The notes under the pieces were generated by a model, which saw nothing but the letters and a program-made list of their open reading frames with translations, was not told the origin of the DNA and ran no database searches. 64,000 bases of DNA from CATOSD01 sp034422735 (GTDB taxonomy: Bacteria > Chloroflexota > Dehalococcoidia > Lucifugimonadales > CATOSD01). Positions 10,085 through 17,704 of this stretch are shown in pieces (position 1 is the stretch's first letter; each line of letters opens with the position of its first letter). The stretch spans positions 1 to 64,000 of the forward strand of contig DAOUJL010000033.1 of NCBI GenBank assembly GCA_034422735.1. The letters run 5' to 3'. The translations under genes and the position numbers were made by a program.

Positions 10085-10114
10085 CAAAAAACCCGTCCTG
10101 ACAAGGGACGGGTT
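10085..10114 (-). terminator. Intrinsic terminator of the T-box leader
   Basis: On the minus strand AACCCGTCC (10114-10106) pairs perfectly with GGACGGGTT (10098-10090) around a 7-base loop and is followed by a run of T. Its 5' arm lies just after the T-box sequence, as expected for the mutually exclusive terminator and antiterminator structures. Confidence 0.9.
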
Positions 10115-10390
10115 CTCAATCCGTGGTGCCACCCAATTTCAGCCGCCAGCACGGGCGGCATCTCTGGCAGACGGGGAGGAGCCGCGCAATGCGCAACCTC
10201 CGCATCTTGGGCTGTGATAACGGCGCCCATCCCGTCCCGCCCTACAACCGGCGACCGACCGATATTCGGGTGGCGGCTCCCAGGTCCATTCAGCTTCCGC
10301 GCCAGCGCCGGCTCTCACCTTGCCCGGCTCTCTGAGGCCCCGCTTGGAAGCGTACTACTCCTGTTCTTAGCCTTTCGAATCTGAAATGTC
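10085..10390 (-). promoter_or_regulatory. Tryptophan T-box riboswitch leader of the trpS-trpEGDCF operon
   Basis: Read on the minus strand, the leader ends with TGGGTGGCACCACGG (10135-10121), the conserved T-box that pairs with the free tRNA CCA end, then an intrinsic terminator. Upstream lie stem I-like elements: AGGAGTAGTACG (about 10340-10329), GGTGAGAGCCGG and GCTGAATGGACC. The last contains GAA-UGG-A, matching a specifier loop with the Trp codon UGG at 10288-10286 followed by a purine. Uncharged tRNA-Trp would favour the antiterminator and switch the operon on. The 5' boundary is inferred from the promoter at 10397-10426. Confidence 0.92.
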
Positions 10391-10396
10391 CGACAA

Positions 10397-10426
10397 AGTA
10401 TAGAGACCGTTTTCCAGAAATGTCAA
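10397..10426 (-). promoter_or_regulatory. Consensus sigma-70 promoter of the trp operon
   Basis: Minus-strand TTGACA (10426-10421), an 18-base spacer and TATACT (10402-10397). The -35 box is perfect. Transcription would begin near 10390, the expected 5' edge of the T-box RNA. It lies back to back with the promoter of the toxin-antitoxin genes, 25 bases apart. Confidence 0.85.
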
Positions 10427-10451
10427 GCGATGGACTCGCCGGCAAACGAAG

Positions 10452-10480
10452 TTGCAGGCTGCACACTAACTAACTACAAT
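10452..10480 (+). promoter_or_regulatory. Promoter of the toxin-antitoxin pair
   Basis: TTGCAG (10452-10457), a 17-base spacer and TACAAT (10475-10480). The spacer and -10 contain a tandem CTAACTAACTA, a possible operator for an autoregulating antitoxin. With the T-box promoter and leader, this accounts for the gene-free stretch 10055-10526. Confidence 0.65.
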
Positions 10481-10526
10481 ACTATATGGAGGAAGCATCC
10501 GAGGATCTTTGAGGAGGATACACGGC

Positions 10527-10934
10527 ATGACGATAGACCGAGCCAAGATGTACCGAGATATGGCGCTTCGAGGCAAGTATCGCAACTTGTACACGCACCT
10601 ATGCGGCCTTCCTGCCCAGGAGTGGCGGACGACCTTCAGCGAGATCGAGTCTATCCTGGGCTTCGAATTACCCGCGTCAGCGCGTCTTCACCGGCCCTGG
10701 TGGGCAAATCAGAGCGCCAGTAGCGGGCACAGCCATGCGCTTGCCTGGGGCGTCGCCGGTTGGGAGACAGCGGAGGTCGACATGGACGCGGAGACGCTGT
10801 TGCTTAGACCGACGAGGCACAAGGAGACCAAGCGCAGGCCCAGGCTCGATGAGTTTTGGCCCGTCCACCCGACGGCGGTGTTCCCGGAAGGCTTGAGCCT
10901 CAGGAGAGAGGATATGTACGAGGACAGGATTTAG
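10527..10934 (+). CDS. Probable antitoxin, DUF7662-like
   Basis: A 135-residue soluble protein whose first two thirds (KYRNLYTHLCGL, then EIESILGFELPASA, then RPWWANQ and ALAWGVAGWETAEVDM) match the pattern I know from DUF7662-type proteins, a small helical DNA-binding-like fold. The C-terminal third is basic, then acidic. The ATG at 10527 follows GAGGAGG by 9 bases. The gene lies 6 bases before a PIN-domain gene, an order typical of type II antitoxin then toxin. The antitoxin role is inferred from that context, and the family name is from memory, so moderately sure. Confidence 0.7.
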   Translation: MTIDRAKMYRDMALRGKYRNLYTHLCGLPAQEWRTTFSEIESILGFELPASARLHRPWWANQSASSGHSHALAWGVAGWETAEVDMDAETLLLRPTRHKETKRRPRLDEFWPVHPTAVFPEGLSLRREDMYEDRI

Positions 10935-10940
10935 CCCGCC

Positions 10941-11363
10941 ATGTTCATAGACACCAACGTTCTCGTAAGCTCCCGTTTCCACAACGCCCCTGACCACGAC
11001 GTTGCTAGAGCGAGATTGGAGCGCGCCATCCAGAGCGACGAGCCACTGACAATAAGCCGGCAGGTAGTCCGAGAGTACCTTGCCGTCGTCACGCGGCCAC
11101 AATCGTGGCGAGTCGGAATCGGCCGGGAAGAAGCGATAGACGACGCCAACTCACTGCTGGCCAACTTCGAGGTGTTGGAAGACGGTCACGATGTCACAGA
11201 GGTTTTGCTTTCGCTCTGCCGTGAGGTTCCTGGCGGAGGGCGACAAATCCATGACGCCAATATCGTGGCGACCATGTTGGCGCACGGAGAGCGCAGACTG
11301 CTTACGTTCAACACGCGGGACTTCCGACGTTTCGGAGGTCACATAGAGCTGGTGGATCGCTAA
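10941..11363 (+). CDS. PIN-domain toxin (VapC-like ribonuclease)
   Basis: A 140-residue PIN-fold protein, the size of VapC toxins, which are Mg-dependent RNases that cut tRNA or rRNA. The first acidic residue is Asp4 in FIDTNVLV, a Glu sits in VVREYLAVV, and the later acidic positions are in QIHDANIVATML and FNTRDFRRF. AGGACAGG precedes the ATG, which begins 6 bases after the upstream antitoxin-like gene. The target RNA cannot be predicted. Confidence 0.85.
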   Translation: MFIDTNVLVSSRFHNAPDHDVARARLERAIQSDEPLTISRQVVREYLAVVTRPQSWRVGIGREEAIDDANSLLANFEVLEDGHDVTEVLLSLCREVPGGGRQIHDANIVATMLAHGERRLLTFNTRDFRRFGGHIELVDR

Positions 11364-11500
11364 AGGCTGTCATGCCCCGAAAATATCCGCCGCCCGATCC
11401 AACGGCTGGCGTCGGGCCTAGGCCTTGGTGCCACGTACGGTGACGTACTGGCGGCGCCCGTGTGCGTTGCAGCCCTGGTTGACGGTCGGCTCACACGTGC

Positions 11501-11531
11501 CGGCGCTGCGTTATTTGAGCGAGCCGTTCAT
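11501..11531 (-). repeat. 31-base repeat, downstream copy
   Basis: Matches 11803-11833 at 27 of 31 positions, 302 bases apart in direct orientation. On the minus strand it begins ATGAACGG, then TCGCTCA and ACGCAGCG. Its ATG overlaps the stop of the 101-residue gene as ATGA, but the frame reads only Met-Asn-Gly-Ser-Leu-Lys before a stop. It therefore looks like the remnant start of a second copy of that gene. The rest of 11364-11500 contains nothing recognised. Confidence 0.7.
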
Positions 11532-11833
11532 GCGTGATTCCAAGTACGAGTAGCCTTGACTCTGGTCTGCTCGGATACTCGATTCGAAGTGATGATCTTC
11601 TCCAGAGCGTCCTTTGCGCGTCTAGCCCGTATGATGCTTCGGGCTTTGCTTGTACGCGATTGACAGGACTTCCAAGTATAGTCACGGTCTCGGCAAATCT
11701 GTTCGGCAATATCTCGGCTTGAGAGTTTGCAGTTATTGAACAGATCGAAGTAGGTGACGAAGCACTCCATCCCTACTGACATGAGATTCCTCTCCCAGGA
11801 GTCGACGCTGCGTTGTCTGAGCGATCCGTTCAT
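11528..11833 (-). CDS. Small conserved-looking protein of unknown function
   Basis: 101 residues, not recognised. It has a hydrophobic, aromatic-rich N-terminal half (MECFVTYFDLFNN) and a strongly basic helical second half (DIAEQICRDRDYTWKSCQSR, then KARSIIRARRAKDALEKII). A helix-turn-helix-like reading of SSRDIAEQI is possible but unproven. The start ATG overlaps the stop of the 113-residue gene upstream as ATGA (11830-11833), so the two are translationally coupled. Base composition is clearly more A+T-rich than the flanking coaBC and trp genes, suggesting transfer. Confidence 0.5.
   Translation of the reverse strand: MNGSLRQRSVDSWERNLMSVGMECFVTYFDLFNNCKLSSRDIAEQICRDRDYTWKSCQSRTSKARSIIRARRAKDALEKIITSNRVSEQTRVKATRTWNHA
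11803..11833 (-). repeat. 31-base repeat, upstream copy
   Basis: Covers the first ten codons of the 101-residue gene and matches 11501-11531 at 27 of 31 positions. Similarity does not extend past the repeat on either side, so it is either what remains of a tandem gene duplication or a cassette-boundary sequence. No attC-type core sites were found. Confidence 0.7.
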
Positions 11834-12171
11834 GGGCGGGCGTTAGCGAACTCCTCTCGGGTCGGCGGCAACTGCGCAAACCAGTCTGTGGCAAAGACCG
11901 CCTCCCTGTCTCTGTCCAGATCGTCACCGCTGTACGTGCCTGGGCGTCCAGTCCCCATTGCAACAACAATCACAGTGATGTCGGGCAATTGCCTCAGCTT
12001 ACAAAAGGCTGAAATACAATTTAGATGAGGTCCGAAACCGAAATCAAGCACACCCCATCCAATGAGCCCAGTTATTCTCCCGTAGAATATCGTCTGCCGG
12101 TTCGATGCACTTGAAATGAGAACCTGCCAGATCTGTAGGCAGCGGGTCTCGAAATCAATGAGTGGCGGCAT
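11830..12171 (-). CDS. Small protein of unknown function, first gene of a coupled pair
   Basis: 113 residues. The pattern of ASNRQTIFYG, then a cluster like FGPHLNCISAFC, then LPDITVIVVAMGTGRPG, and a tail AVFATDWFAQLPPTREEF recalls a widespread small family of unknown function with the form R-T-YGELA, GLPPLTVLVVN-TGLPG and VF-DW-PT-EEF. I cannot name it with certainty. AAGGAG lies 9 bases before the ATG. Its stop overlaps the next gene by ATGA. The 74 bases between it and coaBC hold an open frame ending in a HEAVEALKTNGWMEKE-like tail, perhaps a gene remnant. Confidence 0.6.
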   Translation of the reverse strand: MPPLIDFETRCLQIWQVLISSASNRQTIFYGRITGLIGWGVLDFGFGPHLNCISAFCKLRQLPDITVIVVAMGTGRPGTYSGDDLDRDREAVFATDWFAQLPPTREEFANARP

Positions 12172-12245
12172 TTTTCTTCACTCCTTCTCCATCCAGCCGT
12201 TCGTCTTCAGCGCCTCTACCGCCTCGTGTGAATGCCACCCTGCCT

Positions 12246-13466
12246 CTACCGGGGAGAGGTGTCTGCCGGTTCCAGCAGCCGCTCCACCCTGTCCAGTAGC
12301 CGGCAGCCCACATCGTACTTGCTCATCAGCGGCAGCTCCTCCACCCCACCCTCGCGGTCCAGCAGCACCACCTTGTTGGTGTCCACCGCGAACCCGCTTC
12401 CGGGCGAGGTGATGTCGTTCGCCGCAATGAGGTGAAGGCCCTTACCGATGAGCTTGGCCTGGGCGTTTTCCAGCAGGTCCTCGCTCTCGGCAGCAAAGCC
12501 TACCTTGACGAGCTTCTCGCCCGTTGCCTCCGCGAGAATGTCGGGATTCTTGGTGAGCTCGATGGTCCAGGTGTCCGACTCGCCCTTCTTGACCTTCTGG
12601 TCTGCCGCGGAAACCGGTCGCCAGTCCGCCACCGCCGCCGCCATCACCAGTGCGTCCGCGTCGCGGCACTCTGCGAACACAGCATCGCGCATTTGGAGCG
12701 CCGTGCCGACCTTGACGACACGCACGCCCACGGGATCCGGCAGCGCCGTCGGCGCGGACACGATGACCGCCGAAGCTCCGCGGTCGCGCGCAGCCTCCGC
12801 TATGGCGAAGCCCATCTTGCCGGACGAGCGGTTGGCTATCACGCGCACCGGATCGAGCGGTTCCTCCGTGCCTCCCGCGCTCACCACGATCTTGCGGTTC
12901 ACCAGGCTGCCATTCCTGGCGAGGGCAACCTTCGCTAGCTCGATGATCTCCGCTGGCTCAACCATGCGCCCCCGCCCCACAAGCCCCGAGGCCATGCGTC
13001 CGCTCGCCGGCCCGGCGATCACGACACCCCTCTTGCGCAGCCTCTCCACGTTCTGCTGCGTGGCGGCGTTCTCGTACATGTTGGCGTCCATCGCGGGCGC
13101 CACTATCACCGGGGCTACTGTCGCCAGCACCGTGGTCGTCAGTGCGTCGTCCGCGAAGCCCCACGCCAGCTTGGCCATCGTGTTGGCCGTGGCGGGCGCG
13201 ATGACGATCACGTCAGCCCGCTCCGCCATCGCGATGTGGTCCATGCTCAGCTCGGACTGCGGATCATACACGTCCGTCACCACCGGCCCGTGGGTGATGC
13301 TGCCGAACGTCAGCGGTGTCAGGAAGTTGGTCGCGCCCCTCGTCAGCACCACGTCCACCACGGCGCCCGCCTGCGTAAGCTTGCTCGCCAGGTCGACCGC
13401 CTTGAAGCAGGCGATGCTGCCTGTCACGCCGAGCACCACGCGCCTGCCCTCAAGCGGACTAGCCAT
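12246..13466 (-). CDS. coaBC: Bifunctional phosphopantothenoylcysteine decarboxylase/phosphopantothenate-cysteine ligase
   Basis: Two successive coenzyme A steps: ligation of cysteine to 4'-phosphopantothenate (CoaB, C-terminal) and FMN-dependent decarboxylation (CoaC, N-terminal). The 406-residue protein has the CoaC flavin fold with GVTGSIACFKA (13-23), His77 and PAMDANMYE (124-132), and CoaB motifs SAGGTEEPLDPVR (196-208) and NRSSGKMG (212-219). The residue aligned with the active-site Cys of E. coli Dfp (Cys158) is Ser160 in MASGLVGRGRM. ATG 13466 is preferred because GGAGG lies 8 bases upstream; it overlaps the coaX end by 8 bases. Confidence 0.94.
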   Translation of the reverse strand: MASPLEGRRVVLGVTGSIACFKAVDLASKLTQAGAVVDVVLTRGATNFLTPLTFGSITHGPVVTDVYDPQSELSMDHIAMAERADVIVIAPATANTMAKLAWGFADDALTTTVLATVAPVIVAPAMDANMYENAATQQNVERLRKRGVVIAGPASGRMASGLVGRGRMVEPAEIIELAKVALARNGSLVNRKIVVSAGGTEEPLDPVRVIANRSSGKMGFAIAEAARDRGASAVIVSAPTALPDPVGVRVVKVGTALQMRDAVFAECRDADALVMAAAVADWRPVSAADQKVKKGESDTWTIELTKNPDILAEATGEKLVKVGFAAESEDLLENAQAKLIGKGLHLIAANDITSPGSGFAVDTNKVVLLDREGGVEELPLMSKYDVGCRLLDRVERLLEPADTSPR

Positions 13467-14259
13467 CGCCGCTGCCTCCATCTGTCGCGCTGGACTCGAC
13501 GTTCATCTCGTAGATGATTCTCAGCCCCACGAGCGTGAGATCCGGGTCGACCGCGTCGAATAGACCCACTTCGCGCTCGACCACCCCGGCGAGTCCCCCG
13601 GTAGCAATCACTTTCGACCCGCCGCCCAACTCCGCGTCGAACCTTCCCACCATGCCCTTGATCAACTCAGCGTAGCCGAGAATCAGCCCCGACTGTATGG
13701 CGTGTATGGTATTTCCGCCTATGGCCGCTGGGGGCGCGGACAGCTCGACGCGGCGCAACATCGAGGTTCGCCTGAAGAGAGTGTCCGCGGCCAGCGATAT
13801 GCCCGGAGCGATAGCCCCGCCCAGGTAGTCGCCGTCGGCCGTCACCGCGTCAAGCACGGTCGCCGTGCCTACGTCGACCACGATGGCCGGTCCGCCGTAA
13901 AGGTGCAGCGCCGCGGCGGCGTCCACGATGCGGTCTGCGCCGACGTCGCGCGGGCTGTCGTACAGGATGCGTATGCCGGTGTCCACGTCGGCACCCACCA
14001 CGAGAGGCTCGACGCCGAAATACTCGTCGCACACCTCAACCAGCGACGCCGTAAGCGGCGGGACCACGCTGCACATGGAGACAGAATCGATTGCGGAGGG
14101 ATCGATACCGCGAATGGGCAGCAACTGCCGTATCAGCAGGCCGTACTCGTCCGACAGGCGCTCCACGTCCGTCGCGAGCCGCCCCCTGGCCCTGACAGAG
14201 CCACCTTCGAACACGCCCAGCGTGATGTTCGTGTTGCCTACGTCGATAGCGAGTAGCAT
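13459..14259 (-). CDS. coaX: Type III pantothenate kinase
   Basis: Phosphorylates pantothenate, the first committed step of CoA synthesis, and belongs to the ASKHA fold. The 266-residue protein begins with the phosphate-binding DVGNTNITLG (6-15), then carries the pantothenate-site GADRIVDAAAAL (about 107-118), VVDVGTATVLDAV and GGAIAPGI. Type III enzymes are not feedback-inhibited by CoA. It overlaps coaBC, so three reactions of the CoA pathway are made from one transcript. Confidence 0.95.
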   Translation of the reverse strand: MLLAIDVGNTNITLGVFEGGSVRARGRLATDVERLSDEYGLLIRQLLPIRGIDPSAIDSVSMCSVVPPLTASLVEVCDEYFGVEPLVVGADVDTGIRILYDSPRDVGADRIVDAAAALHLYGGPAIVVDVGTATVLDAVTADGDYLGGAIAPGISLAADTLFRRTSMLRRVELSAPPAAIGGNTIHAIQSGLILGYAELIKGMVGRFDAELGGGSKVIATGGLAGVVEREVGLFDAVDPDLTLVGLRIIYEMNVESSATDGGSGDG

Positions 14260-14340
14260 TTACACACCCACTATGTAGAGCCGCCTGGCGTGCTCGCGCC
14301 GCCAAGGCGGCGTTCCCGGCCTCTGCCGCTTTGGGCGGGC

Positions 14341-15489
14341 CTACTTGCGGATTATGGCGTTGCCTTCTCTCCGCCAGCGCGCGCTCAGGTAGTCGCTCGC
14401 GTCGAGCAGCTTGTCCAGCGAAGGATACTCCGACTCGCTGAGCTTGGGCGCGCCTAGCACCTTGGCCGCGTCGGAAGCCGCGGCCTGTCCGGATATGCGC
14501 TCGCGCTCGCGGTTGGTCCACGCCTCGGCGATGTGAATGTCCCACTTGGAATCGCCCTGGCCGGACGGACTCGCGGCGGCCTGGGGCTCTATCCGAAGAA
14601 TCTCGACAGCCTCCGGGGCCTGCGGATCGGACGCCGGGCTCTCGACGCTCTTCTCCCGCTTCGGCTTGTCCGCGTCCCCGGACCGTCCACGGGCCGCTCC
14701 GCCGTCGCCGGACTGCGGTCGCCGCTGTCTACTACCGCCGCCCACGATCTGCGGACGGGGAGGCGCGCCGCCGTTCGCGCCCTGCGTGCGAGAGTTAGTG
14801 AAGCTGACGATTGTGTCGCCGCCGTCCGCCGGCCTCTCTACGACTACGTCCTTCAAAGACTCCAGGAAGCGGGTGAACGTGCTGTGGCCGAGCGCCTTGT
14901 AGCTGAAGCTGGGGTCGATTCGCTGCATCGTCTGGTACAGCCTCGAGCCGCCGACGACGCCCTCGGAGTCCATAGACGCGTTGATCGCGCGGCGCAGCAA
15001 CGCCTCGCCTTGCGGTTCGCTCGACCTGCGCCGGCGCCGCTGGGCCTGCGCGGCGGGCTTGGGGTCGTCTTCAAGGTAGATATAGCGGTCGCAGGACTTC
15101 ACCAGCGTTGGTGAAGAGTGGCCCCGCCTCCCGGCGCCAATCGCCGTCTTGCCCGCGGAGCGCAGCTTGTTCACAAGCGGCACGAAATCGCTGTCCGAGG
15201 ATACGATGACGAACACGTCCACCGGCGCGCTGTACAGCAAGTCTATCGCGTCGATGGTGAGTGAAATGTCGCTGGAGTTCTTGCTCTGCTTCGTCGAGCG
15301 GAAGTGGTGAGACGCTTCGATTCCGTACTCCAGAAGCTGGTCGCGCTTGCTGCGATGCACCGACCAGTCGGCGTAGGCCCGCTTGATAATGACCCTTCCA
15401 ACGTCGGATAACTGGTCCAGAAGGGACTCCATCGATTCAAGCCCCACGTTCTCGTAATCCACCAGCACGGCTACATTTTCTTCGGCCAA
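14341..15489 (-). CDS. NYN-domain nuclease with LOTUS/OST-HTH domain
   Basis: The 382-residue protein begins with a NYN (PIN-like) domain: Asp11 in LVDYENV, Asp74 in NSSDISL and Asp99/Asp101 in SSDSDFVPL are the acidic residues. After a basic linker, residues 160-232 resemble an OST-HTH/LOTUS RNA-binding module (EALLRRAINAS, SRLYQTMQRIDPSFSYKALG). The C-terminal 150 residues are charged and low in complexity, with a short ordered end rich in Trp and Arg. Such proteins are thought to bind and cut RNA. Translation begins at TTG, with AGGGG 10 bases upstream. It is likely monocistronic. Confidence 0.85.
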   Translation of the reverse strand: MAEENVAVLVDYENVGLESMESLLDQLSDVGRVIIKRAYADWSVHRSKRDQLLEYGIEASHHFRSTKQSKNSSDISLTIDAIDLLYSAPVDVFVIVSSDSDFVPLVNKLRSAGKTAIGAGRRGHSSPTLVKSCDRYIYLEDDPKPAAQAQRRRRRSSEPQGEALLRRAINASMDSEGVVGGSRLYQTMQRIDPSFSYKALGHSTFTRFLESLKDVVVERPADGGDTIVSFTNSRTQGANGGAPPRPQIVGGGSRQRRPQSGDGGAARGRSGDADKPKREKSVESPASDPQAPEAVEILRIEPQAAASPSGQGDSKWDIHIAEAWTNRERERISGQAAASDAAKVLGAPKLSESEYPSLDKLLDASDYLSARWRREGNAIIRK

Positions 15490-15574
15490 AGCCTCTCAAC
15501 CCCTTCTATCTACGACTCCGCGTTCCATCGACGCCGCGGACATTGTACCACTTATGGCAAACGCCGTAGCGTCG

Positions 15575-15943
15575 CTACTCAGTGGGCCTGCCGAACAGCA
15601 GCACCAGCCGCAGCGGCACGCTTCCCGTGTTGCGGAAACCGTGGTCCACTCCGGGCGGCACCAGGACCGCGTCCCCGGCGGCGACGGGCACATCCTCGCC
15701 CTCTATCCACATCACGCCCTCGCCCTCCAGGAAGTAGTACGTCTCCTCCAAGCTGCGGTCGCCCTCGTGAACGTGGTTGCCCTCGCTTACGCCCGGGTCC
15801 AGCTCCCACACGTCGAACGTGACGCCCACCTTGCTCACGTCCTTGAAGAACCGCCTCATGCGCACAGTCCCGTCACCGCCGTGCATGGACTCGTATGGAT
15901 ATACGCCCTCAGCGTAAGTCTCCTTCCAGTAGGTGGTCGCCAT
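15575..15943 (-). CDS. Cupin-domain protein
   Basis: 122 residues forming one cupin barrel. Motif 1 is GNHVHEGDRSLEETYYFLEG with the His-His-Glu metal ligands, and motif 2 is PPGVDHGFRNTG with the fourth His. The presence of all four ligands suggests a metal-binding sugar or small-molecule isomerase/dioxygenase-like protein, but no substrate can be assigned. It starts 10 bases after the YtcJ-like amidohydrolase stop, so the two are probably co-transcribed. Confidence 0.85.
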   Translation of the reverse strand: MATTYWKETYAEGVYPYESMHGGDGTVRMRRFFKDVSKVGVTFDVWELDPGVSEGNHVHEGDRSLEETYYFLEGEGVMWIEGEDVPVAAGDAVLVPPGVDHGFRNTGSVPLRLVLLFGRPTE

Positions 15944-15953
15944 GGCAAAACTC

Positions 15954-17642
15954 CTAGAAATAGGCGTCGGGATTGCGCGGGTCGCGGGCGTTGCGCTCGT
16001 CCTTGCGCGAGCCGCCGTCCACGGACCGGTCGTACAGCACGCGCCCGCCGATGATGGTCGCGTCGATCTCGATGTCGTCGATGCTGTGTGGCTCAACAGC
16101 AAGCGGGTCGCCCGACAGCACGACCACGTCGCCCAGCTTGCCCGGCTCGATTGATCCCTTGTCGTTCTCCTCGAACGCAAGGTAGGCGGCGTCGATGGTC
16201 ATGGAGCGCAGCGACTCCTCAGGCGACAGGCAGAACTCGGGTCCCAGTTCGTTCCCGTCGCGTGTCAGCCGGGTGGCCGCGGTGTGGACGTTCAGCATCG
16301 GGTCCACCGGCGTCACGAACCAGTCCGAATGGCCTCCGAACTTGATGCCCCGGTCAAGCGCGCTCTTGAGCGGGCTGATGCGCGATCCTCGCTCCGGCCC
16401 CAGGAACAGGTCGCGGTGCCGGTCTCCCCAGTGGTAGACGTGCAGGTTGAAGAACGACGCCAGCACGCCCATTTCCGCCATGCGGTCGAGCTGGTCCTCG
16501 CGCACCGCCTGGCAGTGCTCGATGCGGAAGCGGTGGTCGCGCTTGGGGTATCGCTCCAGAGTGTACTCGAAGGCGTCCAGGATGGCGTCGATGGCCGCGT
16601 CGCCGTTGCCGTGTATGCCCACCTGGAAATCGGCGCGATTGCCCTGGTCCACCAGTACGTTGAGCTGCTCCTGGGGCATGATGAGTATTCCGCTCTCATC
16701 CGGCCGGTCGTAGTAGGGCTGCGTGAGCGCGCCGGAGTGACCCTGGATGGAGCCGTCGGCGCCTATCTTCAGGATGCCCACCTTGATGTCGTCGCCGCCG
16801 AATCCGCTCCGGATTTCCGCCTCCGCGTACTTGGGCACCACATCCAGCGGCGACTCCCGCTCCAGCATCGACATGAAGCTGCGCGCCACGTAGGCGCGAA
16901 TGGGAAACTTGCCCTGCCTCGCCGCGATCTGGTAGGCGCTGAAGCCGCCAATCGGGTTGCCCGTGTCGTGCAGCGAAGTCACGCCCGTCTTGAGCATCTG
17001 CTTGGCCGCCCACTCCAGACCGTCCACCATCTGCGAAATGCCCGGCTGCGTAACCAGGAAGCGCACCAGGTTGCCCGCGCGCTCGTACAGCAGCCCGGTC
17101 GCGTCGCCATTGGCGTCCCGGTCGATGCGACCGCCCACCGGGTCCGGCGTGGACCTGGTGACCCCGGCCATCTCCAGCGCGCGGCTGTTGGCATAACTCA
17201 GGTGCCCGGCCACGTAGGAGATGTACACCGGGTTGTTGGGCGTGGCGGCGTCCATGTCCTGCCGCGTGATGTGACGCATGTCCTGGACCAGCGAGTCGTC
17301 GAACCCCCGCCCGGAAATCCACTCTCCCCTACCCGCCTGCTTGGCCGCCTCGCCGAGCTTCTCCACGATGTCCGCGATGGTGCGGTTCGGCGGAGTGCCG
17401 CAATTCACCATTTCCAGGTTGAATTGTGCCGCCATCACCGGGTGGACGTGGGACTCCACGAACCCCGGCACCACAGTCTTGCCGTCCAGGTCGAGCACCG
17501 TCACCGGATCGACGGCCATGCTCATCGCCTCTTCGTTCGTGCCCACGCGAACGATTCGCCCGCCCAGTATCGCCACCGCTTCTGCGCGTGAGCTACGGTC
17601 GTCGAGCGTTATCACGTTGGCGTTTGTGATTATCAGGTTCAT
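15954..17642 (-). CDS. YtcJ-like amidohydrolase (amidohydrolase family 3)
   Basis: Metal-dependent hydrolase of the YtcJ/N-substituted formamide deformylase branch. The 562-residue protein has the small N-terminal beta domain, the metal-binding ESHVHP (His65, His67), GIHGNGDAAID, RIEHCQ and the late Asp/His pair in FGGHSDWFVTP, then a closing LGDVVVLSGDP segment. An imported amide or cyclic ureide is a plausible substrate, but specificity is not readable. It is the first gene of a pair with the cupin downstream and follows the aminotransferase after 62 bases. Confidence 0.9.
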   Translation of the reverse strand: MNLIITNANVITLDDRSSRAEAVAILGGRIVRVGTNEEAMSMAVDPVTVLDLDGKTVVPGFVESHVHPVMAAQFNLEMVNCGTPPNRTIADIVEKLGEAAKQAGRGEWISGRGFDDSLVQDMRHITRQDMDAATPNNPVYISYVAGHLSYANSRALEMAGVTRSTPDPVGGRIDRDANGDATGLLYERAGNLVRFLVTQPGISQMVDGLEWAAKQMLKTGVTSLHDTGNPIGGFSAYQIAARQGKFPIRAYVARSFMSMLERESPLDVVPKYAEAEIRSGFGGDDIKVGILKIGADGSIQGHSGALTQPYYDRPDESGILIMPQEQLNVLVDQGNRADFQVGIHGNGDAAIDAILDAFEYTLERYPKRDHRFRIEHCQAVREDQLDRMAEMGVLASFFNLHVYHWGDRHRDLFLGPERGSRISPLKSALDRGIKFGGHSDWFVTPVDPMLNVHTAATRLTRDGNELGPEFCLSPEESLRSMTIDAAYLAFEENDKGSIEPGKLGDVVVLSGDPLAVEPHSIDDIEIDATIIGGRVLYDRSVDGGSRKDERNARDPRNPDAYF

Positions 17643-17704
17643 CGCCTATCCTCCCGGTGAGCGGAGCTGTTATGCCTGCCCAGTAACGGCCGCCATTTGT
17701 TGCC

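Noticed and set aside
11501..11833. Integron cassette sites at the 31-base repeats
   Set aside because: No GTTRRRY/RYYYAAC core pairs or long imperfect palindromes, and no integrase in the window.
12172..12245. Open tail reading HEAVEALKTNGWMEKE after coaBC
   Set aside because: It has no start of its own and no recognised family; too short to call, so noted only as a possible remnant.
14297..14312. CGCCGCC/GGCGGCG palindrome between coaX and the NYN gene
   Set aside because: The loop is only two bases and no T tract follows, so a terminator is not supported.
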